34,023 bases of DNA, taken from positions 1 through 34,023 of the forward strand of contig NZ_JALJRK010000054.1 in assembly GCF_024519725.1 (NCBI RefSeq). The letters run 5' to 3'. This document shows, piece by piece, positions 15,160 to 23,551 of this stretch. Position 1 is the first letter of the stretch. Every line of letters starts with the position of its first letter. Under the pieces are notes generated by a model. It had not been told where the DNA came from. It did no database searches and saw nothing but the letters and a program-made list of their open reading frames with translations. The stretch is from Microvirga sp. Mcv34 (GTDB taxonomy: Bacteria; Pseudomonadota; Alphaproteobacteria; Rhizobiales; Beijerinckiaceae). The position numbers were made by a program, and so were the translations under genes.

Positions 15160-15669
15160 ATGAGACGACCGAGGCCTCTTGCCCGACCCCTTGCCGAGTT
15201 TCTCGACGTCTGCCTGTCTCCCAGCCTGGCGGCGCAAGGCTTTGCGACCTCCGACATCATCATGGCCTGGCCCGACATCGTCGGAGAGCGGCTTTCCGCC
15301 TTCACCCAGCCGCTCAAGATCGAGTGGAAGCGCAAAAGCCCCCATGCCGACCCGGAGGCGCGGCCCGACCCGGCCACCCTCGTGATCCGGGTCGAGAGCG
15401 CCTTCGCCCTGGAACTCCAGCATCTGGCTCCAACCGTCATCGACCGGGTGAACACCTATTACGGCTGGCGCTGCATCGGGAAGCTGGTGCTGAAACAAGG
15501 ACCCGTGAGGCGGGTTGAGAAAAAGCGCCCGGATCCCCGCCCCCTCACCCCCGCGGAGAGGGACAAGGTGGACAGGGCCGTCGGGTCGATCGAGGAGGAA
15601 TCCCTGAAGGCGGCCCTCGACCGGCTGGGCCAGGCGATCGTCAGCTCCGGTTCACGCACGAAAGCGTGA
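15160..15669 (+). CDS. DUF721 / DciA-like protein
   Basis: This 169-residue protein carries a DUF721 domain, found in DciA, the helicase-loading factor used by bacteria without DnaC or DnaI. The domain covers about residues 5-105: LAEFLDVCLSPSLAAQGFATSDIIMAWPDIVG, then a strand segment LVIRVESAFALELQHLAPTVIDRVNTYYGW. The C-terminal part is basic then acidic (VEKKRPDPRPLTPAERDKVD, SIEEESLKAALDRLGQAI) and likely flexible. A helicase-loading role is inferred from the family, not shown here. The dsbA-type and smc genes follow on the same strand with gaps of 72 and 45 bases. ATG 15160 has no strong ribosome site. Confidence 0.85.
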   Translation: MRRPRPLARPLAEFLDVCLSPSLAAQGFATSDIIMAWPDIVGERLSAFTQPLKIEWKRKSPHADPEARPDPATLVIRVESAFALELQHLAPTVIDRVNTYYGWRCIGKLVLKQGPVRRVEKKRPDPRPLTPAERDKVDRAVGSIEEESLKAALDRLGQAIVSSGSRTKA

Positions 15670-15741
15670 GATAGTGGGCGCTTGCCTCCAAGGCCAAGTC
15701 ATTCTACCGCAGGACGAAATCTCTTCAGGAGCTTCCCCACG

Positions 15742-16380
15742 ATGATCACCCGGCGTCAGACGCTTCAGCTTCTCGGAACCGCAGCCGCGACCGTTTACTT
15801 CGGCATGAGCCTTCCGGCGCTCGCCCAGAACGTGTCGGTTCAGGACCTCGCGGTCCAGGGGCCTATGGGCGACATCGCCCTCGGCCCCGCCGACGCCAAG
15901 GTGACGATCATCGAGTACGCCTCGATGACCTGCTCGCACTGCGCCCATTTCCATGCCACGACCTGGCCCGAGCTGAAGAAGCGGTACATCGATACCGGCA
16001 AGGTCCGCTTCGTCCTGCGCGAATTCCCGCTCGATCCTCTGGCGACGGCTGGCTTCATGCTCGCCCGCTGCGACGGCAACGACAAGTATTACCCGATCAC
16101 GGACCTGCTCTTCGACCAGCAGAAGAACTGGGCTTTCGTCGACAAACCCCTCGATGCTCTCCGGGCCATGCTCAAGCAGGCAGGTTTTTCACAGGAAAAA
16201 TTTGATGCTTGCCTCAAGGACCAGAAACTATATGACGCAGTCAACGCGGTGAAGAACCGGGCGATGGAGCAGTTCAAGGTGGACTCCACGCCTACTTTCT
16301 TCATCAATGGTCAGCGCCATCCTGGAAGCCTGTCGATCGATGAGCTTGAAAAAATCATCAAGCCGATGCTCGGAGAGTAA
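15742..16380 (+). CDS. DsbA-family thiol:disulfide oxidoreductase
   Basis: This periplasmic thioredoxin-fold protein likely forms or isomerises disulfides. The 212 residues start with a signal, MITRRQTLQLLGTAAATVYF; the TRRQTL pattern resembles a twin-arginine signal, with cleavage after about SLPALA. The active site is CSHC (Cys64, Cys67) in IEYASMTCSHCAHFH. The cis-Pro loop is STPTFFINGQRHPG near the C terminus, and a helical insert lies between. An extra Cys pair (ARCDGN, DACLKD) is present. ATG 15742 follows AGGAG. The sequence fits the DsbA subgroup common in Rhizobiales (thioredoxin_4 type) rather than E. coli DsbA. It lies 45 bases before smc. Confidence 0.92.
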   Translation: MITRRQTLQLLGTAAATVYFGMSLPALAQNVSVQDLAVQGPMGDIALGPADAKVTIIEYASMTCSHCAHFHATTWPELKKRYIDTGKVRFVLREFPLDPLATAGFMLARCDGNDKYYPITDLLFDQQKNWAFVDKPLDALRAMLKQAGFSQEKFDACLKDQKLYDAVNAVKNRAMEQFKVDSTPTFFINGQRHPGSLSIDELEKIIKPMLGE

Positions 16381-16425
16381 CCTCCGCTACCCTGCTCCCG
16401 AAGGGCGGGACGGGAAGGCGCGTCC

Positions 16426-19400
16426 ATGAAGCTGACGCGCCTTCGCATTGCAGGCTTCAAGACCTTCGTCGAGCCGACGGACTTCCTGATCGAGCCAGGA
16501 CTGACCGGCGTCGTCGGGCCGAACGGCTGCGGCAAGTCCAACCTCGTCGAGGCCCTGCGCTGGGTCATGGGAGAGAACTCCCACAAGAACATGCGCGCCA
16601 CGGGGATGGACGACGTCATCTTCTCCGGCTCCGGCGGCCGCCCGGCCCGCAACTGGGCCGAGGTGATGCTCACCATCGACAATATGGAGCGCACGGCCCC
16701 GGCCGCCTTCAACGACAGCGATCTCCTCGAAATTTCCCGCAAGATCGAGCGCGAGGAAGGCTCGACCTACCGGGTCAACGGCAAGGAAGTGCGCGCCCGC
16801 GACGTGCAGATCCTGTTCGCCGATGCCGCAACCGGATCACGCTCTCCCGCTCTCGTCCGTCAGGGCCAGATCAGCGAAATCATCTCCGCCAAGCCCCAGG
16901 CCCGCCGCCGCATCCTGGAGGATGCCGCCGGCATCGCCGGCCTCCATGCCCGCCGGCACGAGGCGGAGCTGCGCCTCAAGGCCGCCGAGGACAATCTCGT
17001 CCGCGTCGAGGACGTGATCCGCGAACTGGAAAGCCAGATCGAGAGCCTGAAGCGTCAGGGCCGCCAGGCGTCCCGCTACAAGAATCTCTCGGCCGAAATC
17101 CGCCGCCTCGAAGCCCTGATGTACGCCATCAGCTTCGCCGAGGCCCGTGAGCAGGCCGCCACCGCCGAACGGCAGGTCGCCGAGGACCTCAAGGCGGTCG
17201 CCGACGCCACCGAGGAGCAGACCCGGGCCGCCACCGCCCAGGCCGTCGCCGCCCACGGGCTTCCGGCCCTGCGCCAGGCCGAAGCCGCCGCCGCGGCCGC
17301 CCTGCAGCGCCTGACCCATGCCCGCAACGAGCTCGAATCGGAAGAGCGCCGCTCCAAGGAGCGCGTGGTCGAGCTCGAGCGCCATATTGGCGACCTCAAC
17401 CGGGACATCGCCCGCGAGGCGGCGCAGCGCACGGATGCCCAGGCCACCATCGAGCGGCTTCAGTCCGAGGCTGACGAGATCGCGCTCACTACCGACGGAG
17501 CGGACGATGTCCGCGCCGAGGCCGAGGAGCGCCTGCAGACGGCCGAGGCCGAGTTGGCGGAAGCCGAAGCGGCCCTGAGCGCCCTTCAGGCCCAGACCTC
17601 CGACCTCAATGCCCGCCGCGCCGCGCTCGAACGCGCCGTGCGCGAGGAAATGGATCGCGCGTCCCGCTTCCGCTCCGAGAAGGAACGACTGGAACGCGAG
17701 ATCGCCGCGCTCTCCGGCTCGCCGGAGGATGGCCCCTCCCTCGACGATCTGCGCGAGGAAGCGGCGATCGCCGAGGAGACCGCGCAGGGTGCCGAAGAGG
17801 CGGTGATCGAGGCGCGCGAAACCCTCTCAGCCGCCCGCGAGGCCGAAAACCGCCTGCGCCAGCCTCTCAACGAGGCCGAGCGCACGGCCCAGCGCCTGGA
17901 AACCGAGGCCCGCACGCTCGCCAAGCTCGTCACTTCGGCGACCAGCGACCTCTGGCCCCCGGCGGTCGACCAGATCACGGTCAGGAAGGGTTACGAGACG
18001 GCCCTGGGTGCCGCCCTCGGCGACGACCTCGAAGCCTCGATCAACCCGACGGCGCCGCACCATTGGGCCGAAACCCATGCGGGCGCGGACGATCCCGCCC
18101 TGCCGGAAGGCGTCACATCCCTGGCGGATCTCGCCCAGGCCCCGTCCCAGCTTCAGCGCCGCCTGCGCCAGATCGGCGTGGTGAGCAAGGCCGACGGCCT
18201 GCGCCTGCGTGGACTTCTGAAGCCCGGCCAGCGCCTCGTGAGCGAAGAGGGCGATCTCTGGCGCTGGGACGGCTTTACCGCCGCCGCCGAAGCGCCCTCC
18301 CCGGCCGCCCGCCGCCTGGCGGAGAAGAACCGTCTCGGCGATCTGGAGCGCGAGGCCGCTGCGGCCCGCGAGCAGGCCGAGCATCTGCGCCATGAGGCGG
18401 AAGCGGCCCTCGAGGCTGTCCGCAAGGCCGCCTCCCATGAGATGCAGGCCATCGAGGCGGCGCGCCAGACCCGGCAGGCGCTCGATGCCGCCCGGACGCG
18501 TCTCACGGCCGCCGAACGCAAGGAAGCCGAACTCGGCCAGCGCCGCTCGGCCCTGCAGGAGGGCCTCGCCCGCCTGTCCGAAAGCGAGGCGGAAGCCCTG
18601 GAGCGTGTGCAGGATGCGCAGGGTGCCCTGCAGGACCTCGCCCCCGCGCCGGATCTCGAAAGCCGCCTGCTCGAAGAACGCACCCGCGTGGCGGAGCGCC
18701 GGGCCGCCGCCTCCGAGGCTCGCGCCGCCCTCCAGTCCCTCATGCACGAGGGGGAGCTGCGCCGCCGCCGGCAGGATTCGATCGCCGCCGATATCCGCCT
18801 CTGGACCGAGCGCTCAGCCCGCGCGGCCAAGGCCTTCGAAGACTTGGGCGAGCGCCTGGAGCGCGCCCAGGACGAGCACCAGCGCCTGCTGGAGGCCCCC
18901 GATACCTATCTCCAGCGCCGTCGCGCCCTTATGGCCGAGGTCGAGGAGGCCGAGGCGAAGCGCAAGGAGGCCGCCGACCGCCTCGCCGATGCGGAGACGG
19001 GCCTCGCCGAATCGGACCGGGCCGCCCGGGCGGCCCTGGAGGCCCTGTCGGCCGCCCGCGAGGCGCGCGCCGGCTCGCAGGCCCGCCACGAGGCCGCCAT
19101 CGCACGCTTGGCCGAGATCACCCGCAACATCGCTGAGCACCTGGAGACGACACCGGCCGGGCTGATCGAACTCGCGGGCCTCAAGGAAGGCTTCGAGCTG
19201 CCCTCCCACGGCGAAATCGAATCCAAGCTTCATGCTCTCAAGAACGACCGGGAGCGCCTCGGCGCGGTGAACCTGCGCGCCGACGAGGAACTGACGGAAC
19301 TCGAGACCAAGTACAACGGCATCGCCGGCGAGCGTGACGACCTCGTCGAGGCCATCAAGCGCCTGCGCCAGGCCATCGGCAGCCTCAACCGCGAGGGCCG

Positions 19401-19884
19401 CGAGCGCCTGCTCGCCGCCTTCGACGTGGTGAACAACCACTTCAAGCAGCTCTTCTCCACCCTGTTCGGCGGCGGCACGGCGGAATTGACCCTGGTCGAT
19501 TCGGACGACCCGCTGGAGGCGGGCCTCGAAATCCTCGCCCGTCCGCCCGGCAAGAAGCCGCAGAGCATGACCCTGCTCTCGGGCGGCGAGCAGGCCCTGA
19601 CGGCCACCGCGCTGATCTTCGCGGTGTTCCTCACGAATCCCTCGCCGATCTGCGTGCTCGACGAGGTGGACGCGCCGCTCGACGACGCCAACGTGGAGCG
19701 CTACTGCGCTCTCCTGGAGGACATGGCCCGCCAGACCGAGACGAGGTTCGTGGTCATCACCCACAACCCGATCACCATGGCCCGGATGGACCGCCTCTTC
19801 GGCGTCACCATGGCCGAACGGGGCGTCTCGCAGCTCGTCTCCGTCGACCTGCAGAGCGCAGAGCGTATTCTTGAGGTAGCCTAG
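16426..19884 (+). CDS. smc: Chromosome segregation protein SMC
   Basis: SMC dimers with ScpA and ScpB organise and separate daughter chromosomes. The 1152 residues have the full layout. The N-terminal ATPase half carries Walker A GPNGCGKSNL (31-40). A long coiled coil runs through about 170-500. The hinge lies around 505-630 (LWPPAVDQITVRKGYETALGAALGDD), and a second coil through about 640-960. The C-terminal half has the ABC signature LLSGGEQALTA (1050-1060) and Walker B ICVLDEVDAPLDDAN (1075-1089, Asp1079 and Glu1080). ATG 16426 follows GGGAAGG. The gene is very GC-rich, with runs of Ala, Arg and Glu codons in the coils. scpA and scpB are not in the window. Confidence 0.98.
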   Translation: MKLTRLRIAGFKTFVEPTDFLIEPGLTGVVGPNGCGKSNLVEALRWVMGENSHKNMRATGMDDVIFSGSGGRPARNWAEVMLTIDNMERTAPAAFNDSDLLEISRKIEREEGSTYRVNGKEVRARDVQILFADAATGSRSPALVRQGQISEIISAKPQARRRILEDAAGIAGLHARRHEAELRLKAAEDNLVRVEDVIRELESQIESLKRQGRQASRYKNLSAEIRRLEALMYAISFAEAREQAATAERQVAEDLKAVADATEEQTRAATAQAVAAHGLPALRQAEAAAAAALQRLTHARNELESEERRSKERVVELERHIGDLNRDIAREAAQRTDAQATIERLQSEADEIALTTDGADDVRAEAEERLQTAEAELAEAEAALSALQAQTSDLNARRAALERAVREEMDRASRFRSEKERLEREIAALSGSPEDGPSLDDLREEAAIAEETAQGAEEAVIEARETLSAAREAENRLRQPLNEAERTAQRLETEARTLAKLVTSATSDLWPPAVDQITVRKGYETALGAALGDDLEASINPTAPHHWAETHAGADDPALPEGVTSLADLAQAPSQLQRRLRQIGVVSKADGLRLRGLLKPGQRLVSEEGDLWRWDGFTAAAEAPSPAARRLAEKNRLGDLEREAAAAREQAEHLRHEAEAALEAVRKAASHEMQAIEAARQTRQALDAARTRLTAAERKEAELGQRRSALQEGLARLSESEAEALERVQDAQGALQDLAPAPDLESRLLEERTRVAERRAAASEARAALQSLMHEGELRRRRQDSIAADIRLWTERSARAAKAFEDLGERLERAQDEHQRLLEAPDTYLQRRRALMAEVEEAEAKRKEAADRLADAETGLAESDRAARAALEALSAAREARAGSQARHEAAIARLAEITRNIAEHLETTPAGLIELAGLKEGFELPSHGEIESKLHALKNDRERLGAVNLRADEELTELETKYNGIAGERDDLVEAIKRLRQAIGSLNREGRERLLAAFDVVNNHFKQLFSTLFGGGTAELTLVDSDDPLEAGLEILARPPGKKPQSMTLLSGGEQALTATALIFAVFLTNPSPICVLDEVDAPLDDANVERYCALLEDMARQTETRFVVITHNPITMARMDRLFGVTMAERGVSQLVSVDLQSAERILEVA

Positions 19885-19953
19885 CGCATCGTGCGGACCC
19901 AGCGGGCCGCGCTAGCGAAAAGTGGTCCCGGTTTTCCGGCCTTTACGATGCGC
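19884..19953. repeat. 70-bp intergenic repeat with 9-bp terminal inverted repeats
   Basis: GCGCATCGT (19884-19892) and ACGATGCGC (19945-19953) bound an element that starts at the last base of the smc stop codon. The interior includes GGGCCGCGCTAGCGAAAAGT and GGTCCCGGTTTTCCGGC, a pattern I associate with dispersed repeats of Rhizobiales genomes. A genome-wide count would settle it. Confidence 0.65.
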
Positions 19954-19966
19954 CAGCTAAGAAAAG

Positions 19967-20016
19967 CAGCATCGGATGGATCCTAGAAGTGGAATCCACT
20001 TCTAGGCCCGATGCTG
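19967..20016. repeat. Long perfect-arm hairpin element
   Basis: CAGCATCGG (19967-19975) pairs with CCGATGCTG (20008-20016). Inside, CCTAGAAGTGGA (19982-19993) pairs with TCCACTTCTAGG (19995-20006) around one base. No T-run follows in either direction, so it is not a standard terminator. From 20017 to 20134 I see nothing further except a 3' lead-in to the atp promoter. Confidence 0.7.
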
Positions 20017-20134
20017 TAAGGCTTTCAGGGCCGCCTTGCTTCAGCCTCAAAAACATGTGCGCTTTCGCCCTGAAGGCGCCCCAAAAGATCGTTATTCGAA
20101 CTATTTCAATGACTTAGATCTTTTCAGACGGTTC

Positions 20135-20163
20135 TTGACAGGGTGGACCCCCGCTCATATGGT
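20135..20163 (+). promoter_or_regulatory. Sigma-70 type promoter of the F0 operon
   Basis: TTGACA at 20135-20140, a 17-base spacer, and TATGGT at 20158-20163 form a near-consensus promoter. Transcription would begin near 20170, leaving a leader of about 55 bases before atpI. Confidence 0.75.
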
Positions 20164-20225
20164 GCGCCCGGCTTTCGGGGCTGGGCTTCCAAGCATTTTC
20201 CCGCAACGCTTCAAAGGAGATCGCA

Positions 20226-20597
20226 ATGGCGGACCCCAACGAGCGGAACGGTGACAATGAGCGGAAACCGGGCAGCGCCGACGATGCCGACCTGTCAGCG
20301 AGACTGCAATCGCTCGACGCACGGATCTCCCAAGCATCCGCGCAGCGAGCCGAAGCGGAACCTCGCCCCCGCCCGACGTCCGATTCCAGCGCTCTCGGCC
20401 AAGCCTTCAGGCTCTCGGCCGAATTCGTTGCAGGAGTGGCCGCCGGCGGAATTCTGGGTTGGATTGTCGACCGTTTGTTCGGGACTTCCCCTTGGGGTCT
20501 GATCGTTTGTCTGATACTCGGCTTCTGCGCCGGGATGCTCAATCTGATGCGAGCAGCCGGGATGGTCAAATCCGCCCGGTATGACGACAAGCGGTGA
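20226..20597 (+). CDS. atpI: ATP synthase protein I
   Basis: AtpI is a small membrane protein that aids assembly of the c-ring and is not part of the finished enzyme. The 123 residues have a charged, low-complexity N-terminal half (about 1-57, rich in Asp, Glu, Arg, Ser). Two membrane helices follow around 60-82 (AFRLSAEFVAGVAAGGILGW) and 88-110 (PWGLIVCLILGFCAGMLNLM), then a short basic tail. This is the alphaproteobacterial AtpI form. ATG 20226 follows AAAGGAGATCGCA, an excellent ribosome site. It is the first gene of the F0 operon, 59 bases before atpB. Confidence 0.92.
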   Translation: MADPNERNGDNERKPGSADDADLSARLQSLDARISQASAQRAEAEPRPRPTSDSSALGQAFRLSAEFVAGVAAGGILGWIVDRLFGTSPWGLIVCLILGFCAGMLNLMRAAGMVKSARYDDKR

Positions 20598-20656
20598 CGG
20601 ACTGGTCTTTCGAACGCCGAACGGCAACTGACAACATCGAACTTTGAGAGCGGATC

Positions 20657-21385
20657 ATGGCGAGCCCGATCGAACAATTCCAGATCAAGCCCATCATTCC
20701 GGTCATCAATTTCACCAATTCGTCCCTGTTCATGATCGGCGCCGCCGCCGTGATCGTGGGTGGTCTCCTGCTGGCGACCCGCAAGCGCGCCGTCGTTCCG
20801 GGCCGCGCCCAGTCCATGGCCGAAGTCCTGCACGATTTCGTCGCCAACACCCTGGTCGACGCGACAGGCAAGGAGGGGATGAAGTTCTTCCCCCTCGTCT
20901 TCTCTCTCTTCATGTTCGTGCTGACCGCGAACATGCTCGGCATGATCCCGGGCTTCTTCACGGTCACCAGCCACATCATCGTCACCTTCGCCCTCGCGCT
21001 GCTCGTCATCGGCACGGTGGTGGTCTACGGCTTCATGAAGCACGGCACCCACTTCCTCGGGCTCTTCGTGCCGTCGGGCGTGCCGGCATGGCTCCTGCCC
21101 TTCATCGTGGTGATCGAGCTCATCTCGTTCCTCTCGCGCCCGATCTCTCTGTCCCTGCGTCTCTTCGCGAACATGCTCGCGGGACACATCGCGCTGAAAG
21201 TTTTCGCAGGCTTCGTGGTCAGCCTCCTGGCGGCCGGCGGTGGCCTGATGATCCTCGCTCCGCTGCCGCTTCTCATGGCGGTTGCCCTCATGGCGCTCGA
21301 GTTCCTCGTCGCCGCTCTGCAGGCCTACGTCTTCACGGTGTTGACCTGCATCTACCTCAACGACGCGCTGCACCCGGGCCACTAG
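20657..21385 (+). CDS. atpB: F0F1 ATP synthase subunit a
   Basis: Subunit a forms the proton half-channels against the c-ring in the inner membrane. The 242 residues contain the essential Arg168 in SLSLRLFANMLAGH, and Glu154 in PFIVVIELISFLSRP, a conserved polar helix position. Five or so membrane helices are visible, the first near residues 23-40. The C terminus is AYVFTVLTCIYLNDALHPGH, as usual for the family. ATG 20657 follows GAGAGCGGATC, a moderate ribosome site. It lies between atpI and atpE in the standard alphaproteobacterial F0 order; the F1 genes are elsewhere on the chromosome, as is normal in this class. Confidence 0.97.
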   Translation: MASPIEQFQIKPIIPVINFTNSSLFMIGAAAVIVGGLLLATRKRAVVPGRAQSMAEVLHDFVANTLVDATGKEGMKFFPLVFSLFMFVLTANMLGMIPGFFTVTSHIIVTFALALLVIGTVVVYGFMKHGTHFLGLFVPSGVPAWLLPFIVVIELISFLSRPISLSLRLFANMLAGHIALKVFAGFVVSLLAAGGGLMILAPLPLLMAVALMALEFLVAALQAYVFTVLTCIYLNDALHPGH

Positions 21386-21440
21386 GTCTGCGCTGAGTTA
21401 CACCTTCCCTCCCGATCACAGTATTCCCAAGGAGATCACA

Positions 21441-21665
21441 ATGGATCCGGTTGCTTTCAAGTTCCTCGGCGCGGGCCTCGCCTGCATCGGCATGGGTCTC
21501 GCCGCTATGGGCGTTGGCAACATCTTCGGTAACTTCCTGTCCGGCGCTCTGCGCAACCCGTCGGCTGCCGACGGCCAGTTCGCCCGCGCGTTCATCGGTG
21601 CGGCGCTCGCAGAAGGTCTCGGCATCTTCTGTCTCGTCGTCGCTCTCGTTCTGCTCTTCACCTAA
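21441..21665 (+). CDS. atpE: F0F1 ATP synthase subunit c
   Basis: This 74-residue hairpin protein oligomerises into the proton-driven rotor ring. Two helices flank the polar loop ALRNPSA (Arg38, Asn39, Pro40). The proton-carrying carboxylate is Glu58 in AALAEGLGIF, placed in helix 2. Gly-rich packing is seen in helix 1 (GLACIGMGLAAMGVGNIFG). No sodium-binding pattern (Gln/Ser/Thr with Glu) is evident, so protons are the expected ion. ATG 21441 follows AAGGAGATCACA, the strongest ribosome site of the operon, which fits the need for many copies. Two hairpins follow before atpF'. Confidence 0.97.
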   Translation: MDPVAFKFLGAGLACIGMGLAAMGVGNIFGNFLSGALRNPSAADGQFARAFIGAALAEGLGIFCLVVALVLLFT

Positions 21666-21686
21666 TCTCAAGACGGTGATCGGGAG

Positions 21687-21746
21687 GTCGAGGCGCGCTT
21701 AAGCGCTTCGCCTCGACAGGGGTGACGGCGGGCTCAACCGCCGTCA
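21687..21746 (+). promoter_or_regulatory. Two intercistronic hairpins after atpE
   Basis: GTCGAGGCG (21687-21695) pairs with CGCCTCGAC (21709-21717). TGACGGCGG (21723-21731) pairs with CCGCCGTCA (21738-21746). Neither is followed by a T-run. They fill the longest gap inside the F0 operon, just after the gene whose product is needed in most copies. Such structures can protect upstream mRNA or dampen read-through; that role is inferred. Confidence 0.6.
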
Positions 21747-21782
21747 TTCATGTTTGTAGGACCGTATACTAGGAACTGCTCC

Positions 21783-22331
21783 ATGGCTCAGGCTCAGACG
21801 AACCACGCCACAACAGAGGCCCCCGGCGGCGCTCACGAGGATATCGGCTTTCCGCCCTTCGAGACGGAAACCTATGCCGGTCAGCTCCTCTGGCTGGCGA
21901 TCACCTTCGTGGTGCTCTACACCCTGCTTTCCAGGCTGGTTCTCCCGCGTCTGGGCGGAATCATCGAGAACCGCCGCGCGATGATCGCCAACGATCTCGA
22001 CGACGCGGCCGGTATGAAATCCCGCGCCGAAGAAGCCGGCGCCGCTTACGAGCGGGCCCTCGCCGAAGCCAAGGGCCGCGCCCAGGCTCTCGCGCAGGAA
22101 ACCCGCGCCAAGCTCTCGGCCGAGAGCGACGCCAAGCGCAAGGCGCTCGAGGCCGACCTCAACCAGCGTCTCGCCGACGCCGAGGCGACGATCTCCGCGA
22201 AGAAGTCAGAGGCAATGAGCCACGTCGACGCCATCGCCCGCGACACCGCTTCCGCCATCATCGAGCGCCTGACCGGCAAGGCTCCGGCCCCGCAGAAGGT
22301 CGAAGCCGCTCTCAACCAGATCAAGGCCTGA
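21783..22331 (+). CDS. F0F1 ATP synthase subunit b'
   Basis: Subunit b' pairs with b to form the peripheral stalk; this split form is found in photosynthetic bacteria and alphaproteobacteria. The 182 residues have a Gly/His-rich N terminus (about 1-32) and one membrane helix around 37-60 (YAGQLLWLAITFVVLYTLLSR). A long, charged, Ala-rich coiled coil follows to the C terminus. LVLPRLGGIIENRRAMI just after the helix is a family hallmark. ATG 21783 follows TAGGAACTGCTCC. An upstream reading from 21750 would add 11 residues without a ribosome site. atpF follows after 13 bases. Confidence 0.93.
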   Translation: MAQAQTNHATTEAPGGAHEDIGFPPFETETYAGQLLWLAITFVVLYTLLSRLVLPRLGGIIENRRAMIANDLDDAAGMKSRAEEAGAAYERALAEAKGRAQALAQETRAKLSAESDAKRKALEADLNQRLADAEATISAKKSEAMSHVDAIARDTASAIIERLTGKAPAPQKVEAALNQIKA

Positions 22332-22344
22332 TCGGGAGGTCCCC

Positions 22345-22830
22345 ATGTTGCACAGCGCTGAATTCTGGGTTGCGGTCGCCTTCGTCATCTTCTGGGGCAT
22401 CCTGTTCTACAAGGGCGTTCCGGGTAAGGTGCTCAACCAGCTCGATTCCCGCGGCAAGCGCATTGCCGACGAGCTGGCCGAGGCCAAGCGCCTACGCCAG
22501 GATGCCGAACGGCTCCTGAAGGAATACGAGGCCAAGCGCGCAGCCGCCGAGCGCGAAGCCGCCGACATCGTCTCCAGCGCCCGCGACGAGGCCGAGCGCC
22601 TCGCCCGCGAAGCGCAGGAGAAGATGACCGACTTCGTGAAGCGCCGCACGGCCACCGCCGAGGCGAAGATCGCGCAGGCCGAGGCCCAGGCCTCCGCCGA
22701 AGTCCGCGCGGCCGCCGTCGACGCCGCCATCAAGGCGTCCGAGCGCGTCCTGCGCGACGAGATCACCGGCGCCACCGCCGCCTCGCTCATGACGGCGAGC
22801 CTCAACGACGTGCGGACGAAGCTGCAGTAA
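22345..22830 (+). CDS. atpF: F0F1 ATP synthase subunit b
   Basis: Subunit b is the second partner of the peripheral stalk. The 161 residues start with one membrane helix, about 5-25 (AEFWVAVAFVIFWGILFYKG), then VLNQLDSRGKRIADELAEA, where the stalk leaves the membrane. A coiled coil dense in Ala, Glu and Arg runs to the end (VLRDEITGATAASLMTASLNDVRTKLQ). ATG 22345 follows GGGAGGTCCCC, a strong ribosome site. It is the last gene of the F0 operon; the terminator begins 27 bases after its stop codon. Confidence 0.95.
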   Translation: MLHSAEFWVAVAFVIFWGILFYKGVPGKVLNQLDSRGKRIADELAEAKRLRQDAERLLKEYEAKRAAAEREAADIVSSARDEAERLAREAQEKMTDFVKRRTATAEAKIAQAEAQASAEVRAAAVDAAIKASERVLRDEITGATAASLMTASLNDVRTKLQ

Positions 22831-22856
22831 AGGCCTCGTACCGGACGAACCCCTTC

Positions 22857-22883
22857 AAGGCCGCCCTCCGAGGCGGCCTTTTT
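22857..22883 (+). terminator. Rho-independent terminator of the F0 operon
   Basis: AAGGCCGCC (22857-22865) and GGCGGCCTT (22872-22880) form a 9-bp stem around CTCCGA, followed by TTT (five T in a row counting the stem end). The HAD gene begins only 15 bases further, so it either has its own promoter further up or relies on read-through. Confidence 0.85.
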
Positions 22884-22897
22884 GCTTGGAGACCATG

Positions 22898-23536
22898 ATG
22901 CTGCTGATCTTCGATTGCGACGGCGTGCTGGTCGATTCGGAGCCCCTGAGCTGCCGGATCGACGCGGAGGTTCTGACCGAATGCGGCGTGCCCTACACGC
23001 CCGAAGCCGTGGCCCGCGAGTTCACCGGCGTCAGCATCAAGGATCAGATCGCCCGGATCGAATCCGAGCGCGGCATCCGTCTCCCCGAGGATTTCACGGA
23101 GCGCCTCAACAGGACCCTGTTCGCGCGTTTCGAGACGGACCTGAAGCCGATCGAGGGCGTACGCGACGCCATCCTATCCCTCCCGTTCCCGCGCTGCGTC
23201 GCCTCGTCATCCATCCCGGAACGAATCGCCCTGTCGCTGCGCGTCACGGGCCTCGCCGACCTGTTCGACGACGTCTTCAGCTCGACCCAGGTCGCACGCG
23301 GCAAACCGGCCCCGGATCTGTTTCTCCATGCGGCTCAGCGCATGAGCGCTCGTCCGGACGATTGCACGGTAATCGAGGATTCCATGGCTGGCGTTCAGGC
23401 GGCAATAGCCGCCGGGATGCGCGTGATCGGATTCACCGGCGGCGGCCATTGCGGTCCCGACCATGGGGAGAAGCTTCGGCGGATGGGGGCTCTAATCGTT
23501 ATCGAGAAGATGGCGGATTTGCCAAAAGCGCTGTGA
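22898..23536 (+). CDS. HAD-superfamily phosphatase (beta-phosphoglucomutase-like)
   Basis: This cytoplasmic haloacid dehalogenase-fold hydrolase probably acts on a small phosphorylated metabolite. The 212 residues carry motif I FDCDGVLVDSE (nucleophile Asp6, general acid Asp8), motif II in CVASSSIPER, motif III Lys in VARGKPAPDLFLHAA, and motif IV VIEDSMAGVQAAIAAGM. A helical cap lies between motifs I and II (about 15-85), as in subclass I enzymes such as YcjU, YigL-unrelated GPH phosphatases and beta-phosphoglucomutase. The substrate cannot be told from sequence. The start could be ATG 22895 or 22898; the GGAG at 22888-22891 is better spaced for 22898. It converges with the next gene, 15 bases apart. 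Confidence 0.9.
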   Translation: MLLIFDCDGVLVDSEPLSCRIDAEVLTECGVPYTPEAVAREFTGVSIKDQIARIESERGIRLPEDFTERLNRTLFARFETDLKPIEGVRDAILSLPFPRCVASSSIPERIALSLRVTGLADLFDDVFSSTQVARGKPAPDLFLHAAQRMSARPDDCTVIEDSMAGVQAAIAAGMRVIGFTGGGHCGPDHGEKLRRMGALIVIEKMADLPKAL

Positions 23537-23551
23537 TGGTCAGCCGTCCTA

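Noticed and set aside
19885..20225. Possible small RNA or small gene between smc and atpI
   Set aside because: The structure is explained by two inverted-repeat elements and the atp promoter. No ribosome site with a plausible frame was seen.
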